A DNA stretch of 64,000 nt from Pleurotus ostreatus/Saccharomyces cerevisiae fusant (lineage: Eukaryota > Opisthokonta). The position numbers and the translations under genes are program-made. Shown in pieces: positions 1 through 10,927 of the stretch (positions within the stretch are counted from its first letter, which is position 1; each line of letters begins with the position of its first letter). The stretch is taken from positions 1 through 64,000 of the forward strand of contig JAMQCK010000068.1 in NCBI GenBank assembly GCA_024196135.1. The letters are read 5' to 3'. The notes below the pieces were generated by a model, which saw nothing but the letters and a program-made list of their open reading frames with translations, did no database searches and was not told the DNA's origin.

Positions 1-3
1 CAC

Positions 4-468
4 CTGTGGAGGTAGCTCTTTTGCAAAAGACATTGACATTTGTCCGAAGGTCTTTTGCAAATCTTGGGACAGGTCCGTCCTCACAGCCACAGGCCCCGGC
101 ACGTCGCCGGCGAGCCCCCGGCTTCCCGCCTTATGCGGTAGGTGACCCCCCGACCTCGCCGGTCGGGGTTTCCCGCAGCACGCGTCGCGCGACGCGCGCG
201 CTCCGCCGCCGCCGCCGTTGCCACGCGCCCTGCGGCGGCTGATGCGCCGTCCTCGCGCGCGTCGCAGCTGCTTAGTCAGCGCGTCGGGGGCGTCGCGCTC
301 GCGCGCGCGTGCGCCGCCGCCGCCGCTGTACGCGTCGCGTCATGTGGAAAACAAAAGAGAATGGATATATATCATAGTAGATAGTTGTAATGTAACTAAA
401 AAGCGCTGGGGATGCGCAGAAAAAGGACAAAAAGCGCCGGCGAAAATTTTCCGCCGGCGCGACCCACG
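4..468 (+). repeat. Left terminal inverted repeat
   Basis: The outer 60 bases carry TCTTTTGCAAA twice (near 17 and 50), the first inside the palindrome CTTTTGCAAAAG. The middle is extremely GC-rich with many CG and CGC runs. Near the inner end, bases 434-460 form an almost perfect hairpin (GCGCCGG arms around an A4T4 loop). A chance 78-codon frame across this repeat is duplicated in the right copy and is not considered a gene. Confidence 0.85.
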
Positions 469-2661
469 CTAGGCAGCGTGCGAAAGCGAGTATGCCCGCT
501 CACGCATGCTTAGGAGGTATAGGGAGAGGGGGGTTGGTGGCGGGAGGAGCGCTGCTCGACAGGCGTCGCCGTTGAGGTGGTCGTCAGGGTGCGGCCGGTG
601 GGCGCGAGCGCGAGCCACCGTGAGGTAGGGGGGGGGGGCAGCGGGGACTTGAGGTAGGGGGGTGCTGGGGCGAGAGGCGCGGGCGCGAGGGAGACCGCGC
701 ACAGGAGAGACGGCGCAGGTGGTGGTGGTTATTGGGGAGAGGCGTGTGACTGCGGTCACACGGTCGCGCACCGGCCAGTGAGCTTGCACCTGCGCGATTG
801 CGAGTGCGCAGCCTAGCGCTCATAGGCCTCGACAGCTCCTAGGCCAGACCGGCCTAGGAGCGTCGATATACGCGTCCCGTGCCGAGCCCAGCACCGCGAA
901 TTCGCCAGTGCGGTGGGTACTCGAACGGGCCGTGCTCGACACGGGGACGCGTTTCGGCATTGGGGAAGGGGAGAAGCGGGGGGGAGGCTGGCTGAGGTGT
1001 CAATGAAACACCAACCCATAGCGTCGGACGCGCTATGGGGAGGCGTCCTGTTATAAGGCCGAAAAAGATAGAGAAAAAAAGTGTTAGTAGGGATCCGAGG
1101 CGCAGAGCGCAGTGGCGCACCTGTGAGATAAAGTGGCCGTCTTCCCCTACGTCTTTGGCGACTTTTCCGTGTCTTGACACGTAGCTGCGCGTCGCGGTAG
1201 GCCCCTGGGCGTTGCTTGCTCGGTCAGCGTCGGGAACACGTCAGCCACGCGTTTGGCGCGTGGGAAGCGCGCAATACGCGTCGTATCCGGTGATGAAGAC
1301 GAAGAGATAAGAGTGGGGGGTGGAAGGGAGGGAGGGGCGGAAGGGAAGGGCCGGTGGTGGTGGTTGAGAGCCAAGATCGACTCGCCGCGACGCAACGGAT
1401 GGCCGGGCCGGGGCTGCGGTCCGAGATCCGATCGTCGTCGTCGTCGCGCTCGACGGCCTCGGACGCAGGCCGAGGAGCTCTAGGCAGCGTAGTAATAGAA
1501 GATTATCGTCAAGCACATATATAATATACGATATACAAAGTTTCATAGCATACAGATGTCTGAGGAGGACGGAACTTGAACGTCAGTTTCGGCTGGCTTT
1601 TGTGCATACCCATGTATTCTTATGCCTCACACCCAAAAACAAGGTCTTTCGGCTCTTTCTTCCCCAATTCGCGGCGGATCGCCACCAAATAAGCTGCGTC
1701 GTGTGCGAAAACGTCTTCTCTTACCTGGCATATACTATATGCAATATAATATGTCATGGATATCATGTAGAAGCGTAGAAACAGTGTTATGGAGGGCAAA
1801 TTTGAGGAGTTTCTATGTTTGTGACATACTTTGAGCACCAGATCCACTTCAAACCACCGATGAGTTATCTTACTATCTTCCCCCTCCCTTTGATAAGATT
1901 ACTATGCTCTCAAAGTCGTTTCGGCGTGCTCCCGGGGCCATCGAAGTCGTTGAAGACGCTCCTCGGATGTCCGGACCGGCATCCGCACGGTCCCAAGACG
2001 GATTTTGGCGGCCCCGAACATCGAGACCGAATTGGCGCGGCAGGCCACCGCCTCTGCGCGCTATTCCACAGCGCATCTGGCTATTCCTTCCTCCCCCGTC
2101 ACGCTGAGCGACCTCGGACACCTCCCCCCCCTCTTTCCCACCACTTTCGGCACGCGCAGTCGCTCGCCGTCGCGCTTGCAGGCATCATGATCGGATGCTT
2201 GCACCTTCCCTTCCTCCGCCACCTCGCCACCCTCGCCCATCGCCGCGCCCTCCCCTTTCATCTTCGTCGCCTCGGCAATGCTAAACAGACCCTCACATGC
2301 GCTCCCCTCACCCCAAGGCGGCGGCATGTGCCCAACCCATCACCCCCCAGCCCGCGCGCGCTTCCTAGCGCGGCATCGATCCCCGCGCCCCTCAAAAGCG
2401 TCGCCGTCCCCAGCACCGCCTCCCTCACCCCTCTCACGGCCATGACAGCAACATCCGCTTCTGTGCCATGTGCAGGGATAGCGCGGATCGAGCTCGACGT
2501 TCCCCTTCCCCCTTCCTCCTTCCCCCTTCCCCCACCCCCTCCCCCCGCCTCAGCTAGCGGCCAGAGCCGTGATCGGCTGCGCGTATGCGGCTCGCCTACA
2601 CCCTCCCCTTACCCTACTTTACGCGCGCTCGCTCATCATGTCCATTCACGCGGGCTAAACG

Positions 2662-3136
2662 ACGCGTGCCGTGCTGGCAAAAATTTTCACCAGCGCTTTT
2701 CGCGCTTTTTTCGTCGTTTTCTGCGCATCCCCAGCGCCTTTTAGTTACACTATAACTATCTACTATGTTATATATCCATTTTCTCTCGTTTTCCACACGA
2801 CGCGACGCGTACGGCGGCGGCGGCGGCGCACGCGCGCGCGAGCGCGACGCCCCCGACGCGCTGACTAAGCAGCTGCGACGCGCGCGAGGACGGCGCATCA
2901 GCCGCCGCAGGGCGCGTGGCAACGGCGGCGGCGGCGGAGCGCGCGCGTCGCGCGACGCGTGCTGCGGGAAACCCCGACCGGCGAGGTCGGGGGGTCACCT
3001 ACCGCATAAGGCGGGAAGCCGGGGGATCGCCGGCGAGGTGCCGGGGCCTGTGGCTGTGAGGACAGACCTGTCTCGAGATTTGCAAAAGACCTTCGGACAA
3101 ATGCCGAGGTCTTTTGCAAAAGAGCTACTTCCACAG
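2662..3136 (-). repeat. Right terminal inverted repeat
   Basis: This is the reverse-complement copy of 4-468, roughly 95% identical by eye. Differences concentrate in the outermost 70 bases and at the inner end. The A4T4 hairpin is kept with changed stem bases (GCTGG paired with CCAGC). The repeat is read open in frame with the downstream Copia gene, producing a fusion ORF from 2765 that is an accident of insertion. Confidence 0.85.
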
Positions 3137-4429
3137 CTGATCTTGCACCAACGAGTCTATTGTCGCCAAATCCCTGGCTTTCCCCTCAAAGATCTATCTC
3201 ACGTCCTACGCGCTATCCGAGCGATCTACGGTCTCAAACAGTCTGCCCGCGCCTGGTACAATGCACTACGCGCCGCGCTCGAGGAGATAGGCTTCACGGT
3301 ATGCGACGTCGACCAAGCCGTCTTCTACGCATTCTGGACGAAATCGCCGGACCCATCCGTCCCCCTCGTCAACGGCACACTCGACATGATTATCGGGATC
3401 CACGTCGACGACGGTATTTGTGGCACCAACTCCGAGGCCTTTTACGACTGGCTCATCATGCGACTTCGTCAGTATTTTGACCTGAAGGACCTCGGCAATC
3501 TCGACGTCTTTCTAGGCATGAAGTTCCGTCGCGACACCATCAGCCGTCGTCTCTGGATCTCGATGGAGACCTTTATCGACGACCTCCTCGATGCGAACGG
3601 CATGAAGGACTGCCACAACCACGATGTGCCGCTCACGATGCAACCCGCCGATGTGAAGCCGCACCCCGAGCTATTTCCCCACCTATCTGACCCTCAGGTC
3701 AAGAACGAGTTCCAATCCCTTGTCGGCTCGTTCAACTGGCTCGCCATGACTGCGCGACCTGATCTCGCGTTCACTGTTACCGCGCTCGGACAGTACAATG
3801 CCAACCCTTCCCGAGGTCATCTTCTACTCGCGAAGGGTGTCCTACGATACCTCCGGAAAACGCGTCATCTCGCCCTACAGTACGATGGTCAGCTCCCAGC
3901 CACAGCGCCTATCATTGACTCGTCTATCCCGCCGCTCGACACGGCACTTCGCACGACTGGACTTGGCTACAGCGACGCCGACTGGGCTTCGGACTCCGCG
4001 ACGCGTAAAAGCGTATCCGGGTTCTCGATATTCCTATACGGCGGACTTGTCGCATGGTCAGCAGTCAAGCAGAAATGCGTGGCGCTATCATCGACGGAGG
4101 CCGAGTACGCCGCCATGACCCACCTCCTACGCGAGGCGCTCTGGTTGCGACTCTTCGCCCGGGCTATTCATCTGCCTCTCCCGACGCCATTTCCCCTTCG
4201 GGTGGATAACCGCAGTGCGCTTTGCCTCGCAGAGGGAGAGGGCACGACGAGTCGTACCAAGCACGTTGATGTGAAGTTTCATTTTATTCGTACATATATT
4301 GACGACGGCTCCTTCTCACCCTCCTGGATTCCTACAGACGAGATGGTAGCTGACATACTTACTAAACCACTCCCCGCTCCTACCCACCAGAAGCACTGTA
4401 AGTCTCTGGGTCTTGTTTCGCTTCGCTGA
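3137..4429 (+). pseudogene. Ty1/copia retrotransposon Pol, 3' half (reverse transcriptase and RNase H)
   Basis: The reading frame encodes the later part of a Copia polyprotein. Visible in order are the RT start (VYCRQIPGFP), the conserved IYGLKQSARAWY block, the catalytic IHVDDG in place of the usual YVDD, the LGMKF connection, and RNase H motifs (GYSDADWA, SSTEAEY, KHVDVKFHFIR, ADILTKPLP). It ends with TGA at 4427-4429 just before a purine-rich tract and LTR-like sequence. Gag, protease, integrase and the RT amino end would lie beyond the TIR element, left of the window. The RT is therefore split by the 3.1-kb insertion. No stop or frameshift is seen within 3137-4429, so decay after insertion has been slight. 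The continuous ORF back to 2765 runs through the TIR and is not a real start. Confidence 0.9.
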
Positions 4430-4430
4430 T

Positions 4431-4710
4431 GGGGGTGTGTTGGACTATGTGACTCTCCTGTGACGACCACGTGATATGTTACACACTATATATACAGATA
4501 TTAGCTACCGCTTTCCTCAGTCGTTCTCACTTCTATCTACCCCGACGACTGAGGTGAGCCATACCCATACATTACTCGTACCTATTACTGACTGGAGCAG
4601 ACCAACGGTCCCTCCAGGTGAATACAAGTCGTTCTCACTTCTATCTACCCCGACGACTGAGACCAACGGTCCCTCCAGGTCGACGGTGTTCCGTTTATCA
4701 CGGGGCCAGC
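4431..4710 (+). repeat. Polypurine tract and probable 3' LTR of the Copia element
   Basis: GGGGGTG directly follows the pol stop and is followed by TGTTGGACTATGTGAC, a plausible LTR start (TG). CACACTATATATACAG at about 4482-4497 is a likely TATA box for the LTR promoter. The 3' end cannot be fixed because the 5' LTR is outside the window; a TG...CA unit ending near TTTATCA (about 4699) is one possibility. Confidence 0.5.
4519..4680 (+). repeat. Duplicated 54-nt unit, one copy with and one without a 47-nt GT-AG insert
   Basis: The 35-nt block 4519-4553 recurs at 4627-4661 and the 19-nt block 4601-4619 recurs at 4662-4680. In the first copy they are separated by 4554-4600, which begins GTGAGC, contains TTACTGAC and ends GCAG: the signature of a fungal spliceosomal intron. 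In the second copy the two blocks are joined exactly at the predicted splice site. Confidence 0.85.
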
Positions 4711-4972
4711 AACCACGGCTATCCTTGCAAAGGCAGCCTTACTCAAGGGTCGCTGGAGCGGACAGTGTTGATGTTGTCGAAGGACAAGGGGAGCAAATGA
4801 GCAGCAGTGCATCCCCATTAGGTAGGTATTGTATCGTATCGTAGCGAACGCCAATTGACTAGAGGCCGAATCTTGATAAGGGGCGTCGCGGACAGCCCGG
4901 CTGCTGGGTACGCGGGTAGCATGGGTATCATTGCGCCCCGACAATGTGACTTCCAAAAAGTCGAGAGCAAGA

Positions 4973-5395
4973 TTACTCGACTTTGACGCCACAGCGCGTG
5001 CACCTCTTTTCGGCGTCAGAACTGTCGGAACGTTAGTACGCGCCGGTAGGTAGAAGGCAGACAATAACGCACAAGAGGCAGATCAGGCCGCACGGGAAAC
5101 AGAGCACGGCAGTGATGATACCGCATGCACCGTACTTCCTCTTGGGATCGTGTATGCCCTGGGCACACTGCGCAAACACTACACAAGAGGACGCCATCGT
5201 CAGTAATCGTTGAGATGCTAAAGGAATTTTTCACGCACGTTCTGCCCGGTATTGCTCTCCAACTTGGGCTGCGGACATTTGCTGAGGTGGCGGAGGGTGC
5301 AGGTGCGACTGCTCCTGCGGCTGAGGGTAGGCCGGAGGCATGCCATAACCTGACGAAGGCTGGTGTGTAGCCATCTCTACGGGCTTGCTGTTCAT
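4973..5395 (-). CDS. BRI3-like small cysteine-rich membrane protein, copy 1
   Basis: Three exons (5395-5239, 5178-5073, 5021-4973) give 103 aa. The N-terminal 45 residues are proline/glutamine-rich with HPPPPQQM. They are followed by a block starting AQCAQGIHDPK, a hydrophobic cysteine-rich membrane stretch (GIITAVLCFPCGLICLF) and a terminal CxxCG motif (RCTRCGVKVE). This order matches the brain protein I3 (BRI3) family of small endomembrane/lysosomal proteins. Fungal members are abundant but functionally unknown. Introns are 60 and 51 nt. The paralogue at 5985-6413 has the same exon structure and phases, so this is a tandem duplication. The start is set by the MNSKPVEMATHQP alignment with that copy. 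Family assignment rests on motif layout only. Confidence 0.8.
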
Positions 5396-5984
5396 GGTAT
5401 AGGGGAGTAGGGAAAGTCGAGGAAAGAAGGCTGCCCTACGCCGCCGGCCTGAGCTCTTTTATACCTATGATCGGCGCAGAGCATGCCCGGGGCCAGTGCA
5501 CATGTCTTTTTCCGCCGGATGGGGCCTCCATCGGCTTAAGGTTATAGACAAGTTTAGAATATTGGCTCTGGCCGAGACACGTTGATCATAGCTTCCGGCG
5601 TTATAACAATGGCGGCCTGATCAGGATGCTGATCCATGGGGGTATTTTTCACGTGGCGACTTTGCCTTACCATGAATGGCATGTCTTGAACATCTCTAAA
5701 GAACTAACCAACAATTGTCTTCGGATACTTCGTCTGATAGCGCGACCCCTTGTCTGGTTCCCCTACATGAGCTGCTCCTTTTTCTAAACACGATCAGAGA
5801 AGACCTCCGAGAACTCCACGGATGCATATGGCGCGCGTATATTATTCCTTCCCGTCGCTACGCGTGTAAAGTGCATTGTACATTACAAGTCATATCGTGT
5901 TGTAATTGTGTATCTGGGTATGCATGGGTCCCCAAAGCCTCGAAGAGAATGATGGCTTGCAGGCGAGGTCCTCCACGCGCAGAA
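5396..5984. promoter_or_regulatory. Upstream region of BRI3-like copy 1
   Basis: No gene is seen here. A block near 5590-5630 (CGGCGTTATAACAATGGCGG then CTGATCAGGA) matches a block at about 6575-6615 upstream of copy 2 (CGGCGTTGAAACGTTGGCGG then GTGATCAGGA). Promoter sequence was therefore duplicated with the gene and partly conserved. Confidence 0.5.
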
Positions 5985-6413
5985 TCACTGGACTTTGACA
6001 CCACAGCGTGTGCATCTTTGTTCGGTGTCGGTGCTTTCAGGAAGTCAGTGCGCGCAGATGCACCGCTTCTTTACGAACTTACAAAAGGCAGATCAGGCCA
6101 CAGGGGAAGCAGAGTACGGCGGTGATGATTCCACATACACCGTATTTGGTCTTCGGGTCGTGTACACCCTGGGCGCACTGAGCAAACACTGTGTACGAAC
6201 GCGTCATGGTGAGCTTTCCTTTGCACGACCACGTCCAAAGGTACACGTACGTTCTGCCCGATATTGCTCCCCCACTTGCGCCGCGGTCATTTGCTGTGGT
6301 GGCGGTGGGTGAAGGTGTACCGGCTGTTGGCCTTGAGGCTGAGGGTACGCCGGGGGCGTGTCATAGGCGGAAGCAGGCTGATGAGTGGCCATTTCGACGG
6401 GCTTGTTGTTCAT
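5985..6413 (-). CDS. BRI3-like small cysteine-rich membrane protein, copy 2
   Basis: Exons 6413-6251, 6188-6083 and 6033-5985 join in frame to 105 aa. The protein has a P/Q-rich cytosolic-looking head (QPVHLHPPPPQQM), the motif AQCAQGVHDPKTKYG, a 17-residue hydrophobic segment with three cysteines (ITAVLCFPCGLICLF) and a CTRCGV tail. Intron positions and phases equal those of the neighbouring copy; exon 2 differs by only a few residues. BRI3-family proteins act at lysosomal/vacuolar or other endomembranes in animals; the fungal role is unknown. The ATG at 6413 is chosen because MNNKPVEMATHQP aligns with copy 1. Confidence 0.8.
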
Positions 6414-6995
6414 GATACCGGGGGATTCGAAGAGGGGCTTTACATCCCGCTGTCAGCGTCGATCCCTTTTGTACGATCTCGAGCGCTAATGCAGGGCGCT
6501 CTCGACGCTCGAGCGCATCAGATGGGGTCTCCAAGGTGTGAACGTCGGACAGGTTTGGGGCAGGTCTTTATCACAGCATTCGGCGTTGAAACGTTGGCGG
6601 CGTGATCAGGAGGCCCTTTACTTAGACGTTTACTACGGATAGCGGGTGCTTCATGAGAGTAAACTGCCGGTCTTATGCATATGAGTGGAGCTGCGAGGGC
6701 TGTTAGCAGGCCGAGAAGAAGCCTGACTTCGCGAGCGCATTATCGACAGAGAACCGACGAACAGGCCTCGGCAATGCGGTTAAGAAATATAGACGAGTCG
6801 GCCTGAAATGCCCTTCGAGGAATTGGGTGGGCGCTGGTGGTGGCGGAGATAGGTGAATGAGCTTGTCATGACCGTCGAGAAGAAGCTGCTCCTGCTTCTG
6901 TTTGTCCGTTCGGATGGACAAACAAACGGTGATCCGTCGGGCCGTTGCCTCCTTCCGAATCCCACGATCATTGTGACCGCGTCCACATTGGAGGC
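6414..6995. promoter_or_regulatory. Divergent intergenic region between BRI3-like copy 2 and the chromodomain gene
   Basis: 582 bases without a supportable ORF. It should hold both promoters. The block at 6575-6615 shared with the copy 1 promoter is the only recognisable element. Confidence 0.45.
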
Positions 6996-9900
6996 ATGAG
7001 CGACGAGGTATTCTACGCAGTAGGTACGTATGTTCTCCTTATGTTATACTCCGCCTTAACATAAACTTGAAGACCACATCACCAAGGCGCGCGCCTGGCG
7101 CAGAGGGAAACGTCAGCGCGCGATATTCGTACGTCCTCCCGCTTGACGCGATCACACTCGCCTGATGACCTCCCATCGCAGCAATACTGTGTTCGGGTAC
7201 GCGTCAAGTGCAGTGTTGTACTCTCTAACATGTCTGACGACACCTATAGTGGAAGGGATACAGCCCGGAAGACGACACGTGCGTAGCCACCGCGCATACA
7301 TGTCGAGGATGTGCGTGACTGACCGTGCTTGCAGATGGGAGCCCAAGGAGAGCTTTGAGGGCGGCTCAGAGCACTTCATCGAAGAGTTCTGGAGTCGCGA
7401 GATCAAAGGTCTGAACGGACGTGATCCAAACCAGACATTTCAGTTCCGCCATGGCGAGGAGCTCGTAGCGGTCGGACCTCTGGGTGCGTGACATTCTGTT
7501 GTATGGCTTACACACAGGACTGACCGTCTTGCTACAGTCAGGAAGAGGGGGGACGAGGAAAGCTCCGACGATGAAGACGAGGACGCGTCGGAAGCAGCTG
7601 GTCCCTCAAATCACCGTACCCGCGATCAATCACCCAACCTTCCCTCCAGTTCGTCGGCGAGAACGCGAACTACGCGACGAGACCAGCGCCCTCCCCCCTC
7701 TGACGACGAAGAGGATAGCGACAACGAGCCGCTGTCGCGCAGCAATCACCACCGACCCACTACGAGCACACGCCGCAACAAGCATCGCTCGAGCGCATCG
7801 GACGAAGAGGAGGTGGAGGCCCTGATTCGGCCACGGTCACCACCGCGGGCCAGCATCAGCGCACCTGTACGCCCGACCTCTTCCCCCAAGAAGAAGCGCA
7901 GAAAGCCGGGACCGGGACGTGATTCGCAGCTTATTCCGGAGGACGATGAAGGGGAGCCGGTCGCGACAGCCCCCATTCCCAGCAAGCATAAGACGAAGAC
8001 CTCGAAGAAGCCAAAGCATCGAAAACCATCACCAGAGTCCGATGACGAGCCTATGCCCAGTATTTCTCATTCGCGCAAGCGACGAGCGGCAGACGACGAG
8101 AAGGCTTCGTCAAAACGGCCAACTGCGAAGCGCAGGAAGCTGAAGGCACCCCCTCGACCACCCACCGACGATGGCTCGTCCTCTGACATCCAAATCGTCT
8201 CTGCGCCGATCCCACGGCGCACCAAGCCGCGCAAACCATCCCCCGAACCGGAAATCGTCGAACAGGCACCTGCTCCATCGCCACAGCCTTACCAACCACC
8301 ACATCACCTCTTCGGAACGCCAACCATGCTGAACGATCCGAACGACTGGTTGCACGGACAGCAAGGGATCTCCCAGCCTAGTGGCGACTGGAGTTTCTCC
8401 CTCGATCCTGAACCAATCGAGCCCGAGCTCACCCATAACTACCCTTCGCAGTCGTCCACACCCAATTTCGATTCTTTCTTTCCTCGGAGCCAGCATACAC
8501 CTGCGCTTACGATAAGCTCCGGGACGTCCACGCCTTCCGCTCCCCAACCCCACCGACCGCCGGCGTCAACATACCCAGGATTTTCCAGCCAGCCAAATGC
8601 GGGACCGTCCAGCCAACCGAACGCGGGATCATCCAACCAGCCACATGCAGGATCGGCTGGCCACTCGCAACTATCGACCTCCGCCGCTCCACCCGAAAAG
8701 CCCCTTCCCTTCCACCGACAGCGCGCCGCGAACCCTCGCGTGCGCCTCATGGATGATTTTGCCTCTACTCAGGCGACAGGCATCGCGGCGAAGGCGAAGT
8801 TCATGAGCGCGACGATGCTCACGCCTGCGAGACCGACCTCGTCGACGACCCCACCCATCGCGTCCGCGACCCCACCCAATTTGTCTGCGACTCCTCCTAT
8901 ACCTGTTAACCCGACTCCGCCTGCGACCCGTCCTATCTCGTTCGCCACCCGTCCCAACTTGTCCGCCACCCCACCCATCGCGACCACCCCGAACCCAGCC
9001 CTGATGTCCCCCCGGCCCACAGGTGTCACGTCCACGAAGACGGGAGCCACACTCGTCAAGGCGAGGGCTCCGCTGCCGAAGCGGCAGCCGAAGGGCGCGC
9101 TGCTGGTGTATGACAAGGAGAAGCAGGTGCTGAGGCCGAATCGGTCGCCTTCGGCGTTTGGGTTTGGTGCGCCGACGTTGTTGGAGCAGCAGCCGGGGAT
9201 GGGGCAGCAGCAGCCGGCGTTGGTTGAGCAGCAGCAACAGTCGGCGATGGAGGTCGAGAAGGCTAACGGGGTGTCGCATGAGGACAGCAGCGCGACGAAC
9301 GGCGGAGAACCTGTGCGCAACGAACAGGCGAATGCGCCAAAGGAAGATGATGGCGCTGCGAGCGGCACCGACACTGCGATGGATGTCAAGGACGACGCGG
9401 CTGACGATGGCTGGCAGCAGGATGACACGAACGGCGAGCTAGACGCTCATGACCTCTTCGGAGAGAGCACCGCTGATCTGTTCGGAGACAACGAGACGGA
9501 CTTGTTCGATGACGGGATTCCGGGACTGCGTCCGGACTCGCCGCCACCCTCTGGCGAGGATCTGCTACGGCTGGCGACCGGGAAGCCTGTGGCTGAAGAG
9601 ACACTGGAGGACTATGAGGAACCTGAGCAGGAGTCATCTGCCGATGTATCGAAGCCTGCTGAGTCGAGCGTGTATGGCTTTCGTTTGTACAGGAGATGCG
9701 TTGTTTGCTGATAGGGGATTGTATCAGTGCTGCTCAGGCGAAAGAAAGTATGCTACCGTCGACACCAGCCACAGCGGGTCCGAATGTGTCGACTTGGAGG
9801 GGGAGTACGATCTTCGGACCGCTGTACAATCCCGTTGAGCCTGCAAGTACCACTCCTCCGTACGTCCCCTATTCCTAGTCTCTGATTACGATCTGGCCTG

Positions 9901-10463
9901 ACCCCTCCTGCAGCAATGATACCTCAGAGCAATCGAAATTCGCACTCAAGCTCAGCCCCGATCGCTGGGTACCGCTCGTCCTAGTCGGCAGCGTGCCCGT
10001 CCCAGACGCACCCTCGCTGTCCTTCGTAGTGGGCAACTACAACCCAGGCGGCTTGGTTCCGGGCAAGTTCTACGGCGCGAACGCCATGCACTCATTGCTG
10101 GACTCGGTCCGCTCGACGGGGCCAGCGGCGCGCGCCCTATGCAGTCCGACCGCGAGTATCGATCAGCGAGCAGACTTTGAGGCATTGAAGGAGCGATTGA
10201 GAGCCGGCGAGTTGGTGAGTGTCCTTCCTTGTTGGTCGGGAGTGAGAAAAGTATGGTATGGTCGCTGACATAGTTCGCAGTTCATCGTGACCGCGGGTGT
10301 ACAAGTGCTGGCTTTCTGTCATTCGCGCAATGAGGGCGCGGTGGCGCGTCTGAATTTGCCGCCGGCCTTGCAGGGTCAGCCGGATGAGGTGTTGATGTCG
10401 CGCGTCGTGATAGAGAATTTCGCGGCGTACGCAGAAGTGGCGGAGAAGGCGACGACGATGTAA
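6996..10463 (+). CDS. Chromodomain protein with long disordered region
   Basis: Nine exons (6996-7023, 7073-7128, 7182-7196, 7250-7278, 7335-7483, 7538-9669, 9738-9859, 9914-10214, 10281-10463) give 1004 aa. Residues 5-60 form a chromodomain (VFYAVDHITKAR, YCVRWKGYSPEDDTWEP), the fold that binds methyl-lysine histone tails; F6/Y7, W and the WEP tryptophan are in the aromatic-cage positions. A basic/acidic, serine-proline-rich disordered segment of about 700 residues follows. It contains short tandem repeats (SSQPNAG-type units near 8581-8660 and SATPP-type units near 8840-8990) and poly-Q. The last 200 residues (from SKFALKLSPDRW) look folded and conserved but I do not recognise the domain. 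A role in heterochromatin is inferred. Exons of 15 and 29 nt break up the chromodomain. The start gives the shortest frame-consistent chain. Confidence 0.85.
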
Positions 10464-10927
10464 ATGAGGGGGCTAGCTGGTGCATTTTCTTGGTGCGGTG
10501 CCCGCCGCTGTTACTGCTTGCAACTTGCTTTCTTGAATATTCTCGCATTATATCTTGAGGACTGTAACGATCGTATGTTATACCGTACCCCGTCATGTAA
10601 TTGAGGTTGATGAAGGCGGGAAAGTAATGGCCTTGTGATGAGATCGGGGCAGGTGGCAGGATCGTCTCTTGTGGCGATCTCCCCGCCGCCGCCGGACGAA
10701 TATTTGCAATGGCGAGTCATCTGTGTCGTTCCTCCTCGTGCTGCTTGTTCAAGAACTTCACGCTACGCTGAGAGGCCTGCTCCGCCAAAGTACCTCAGAA
10801 CGAGAGGCTCTATACCGCTATCTGGGCGGCCGGAGCATTCAAGTTTCATTCGAGCCGGCCCGGGGTCCTATCCGTATCTCCATACCCCTACCCCGCAGGA
10901 CTCGGGGCTCGGTCGTCTTCCCCCACG
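10464..10927. other. Intergenic, no gene seen
   Basis: 464 bases between the chromodomain gene stop and the PQ-loop gene start. ORFs here are short and lack codon bias or recognisable motifs. The last 100 bases are pyrimidine-rich, as expected for a fungal core promoter. Confidence 0.5.

Larger units (their letters stand above)
4..3136. mobile_element. Non-autonomous DNA element with long terminal inverted repeats, nested in a Copia element
   Basis: Bases 4-468 reappear as the reverse complement of about 2662-3136 with only scattered differences. Together they bound a 3.1-kb unit that starts CTGTGGAGGTAGCTC on the left and reads CTGTGGAAGTAGCTC on the complementary strand at the right. The right boundary falls exactly where a Copia reverse-transcriptase reading frame resumes (3137), so the unit inserted into that gene. 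No ORF between the repeats resembles a transposase; the interior (470-2660) is GC- and proline-codon-rich filler. Long TIRs suggest a Mutator-like or similar cut-and-paste family, but this is inference. The left flank is outside the window, so a target-site duplication cannot be tested properly; bases 1-3 (CAC) recur at 3146-3148, which is only weakly suggestive. Confidence 0.75.

Noticed and set aside
1815..2744. 309-codon plus-strand ORF inside the TIR element
   Set aside because: Low-complexity proline/arginine/alanine composition, no motif, and it runs into the inverted repeat; it appears to be a by-product of GC-rich sequence.
8671..9428. Overlapping minus-strand ORFs of about 200 codons
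   Set aside because: Shadows of the repetitive SATPP-type region of the chromodomain gene.
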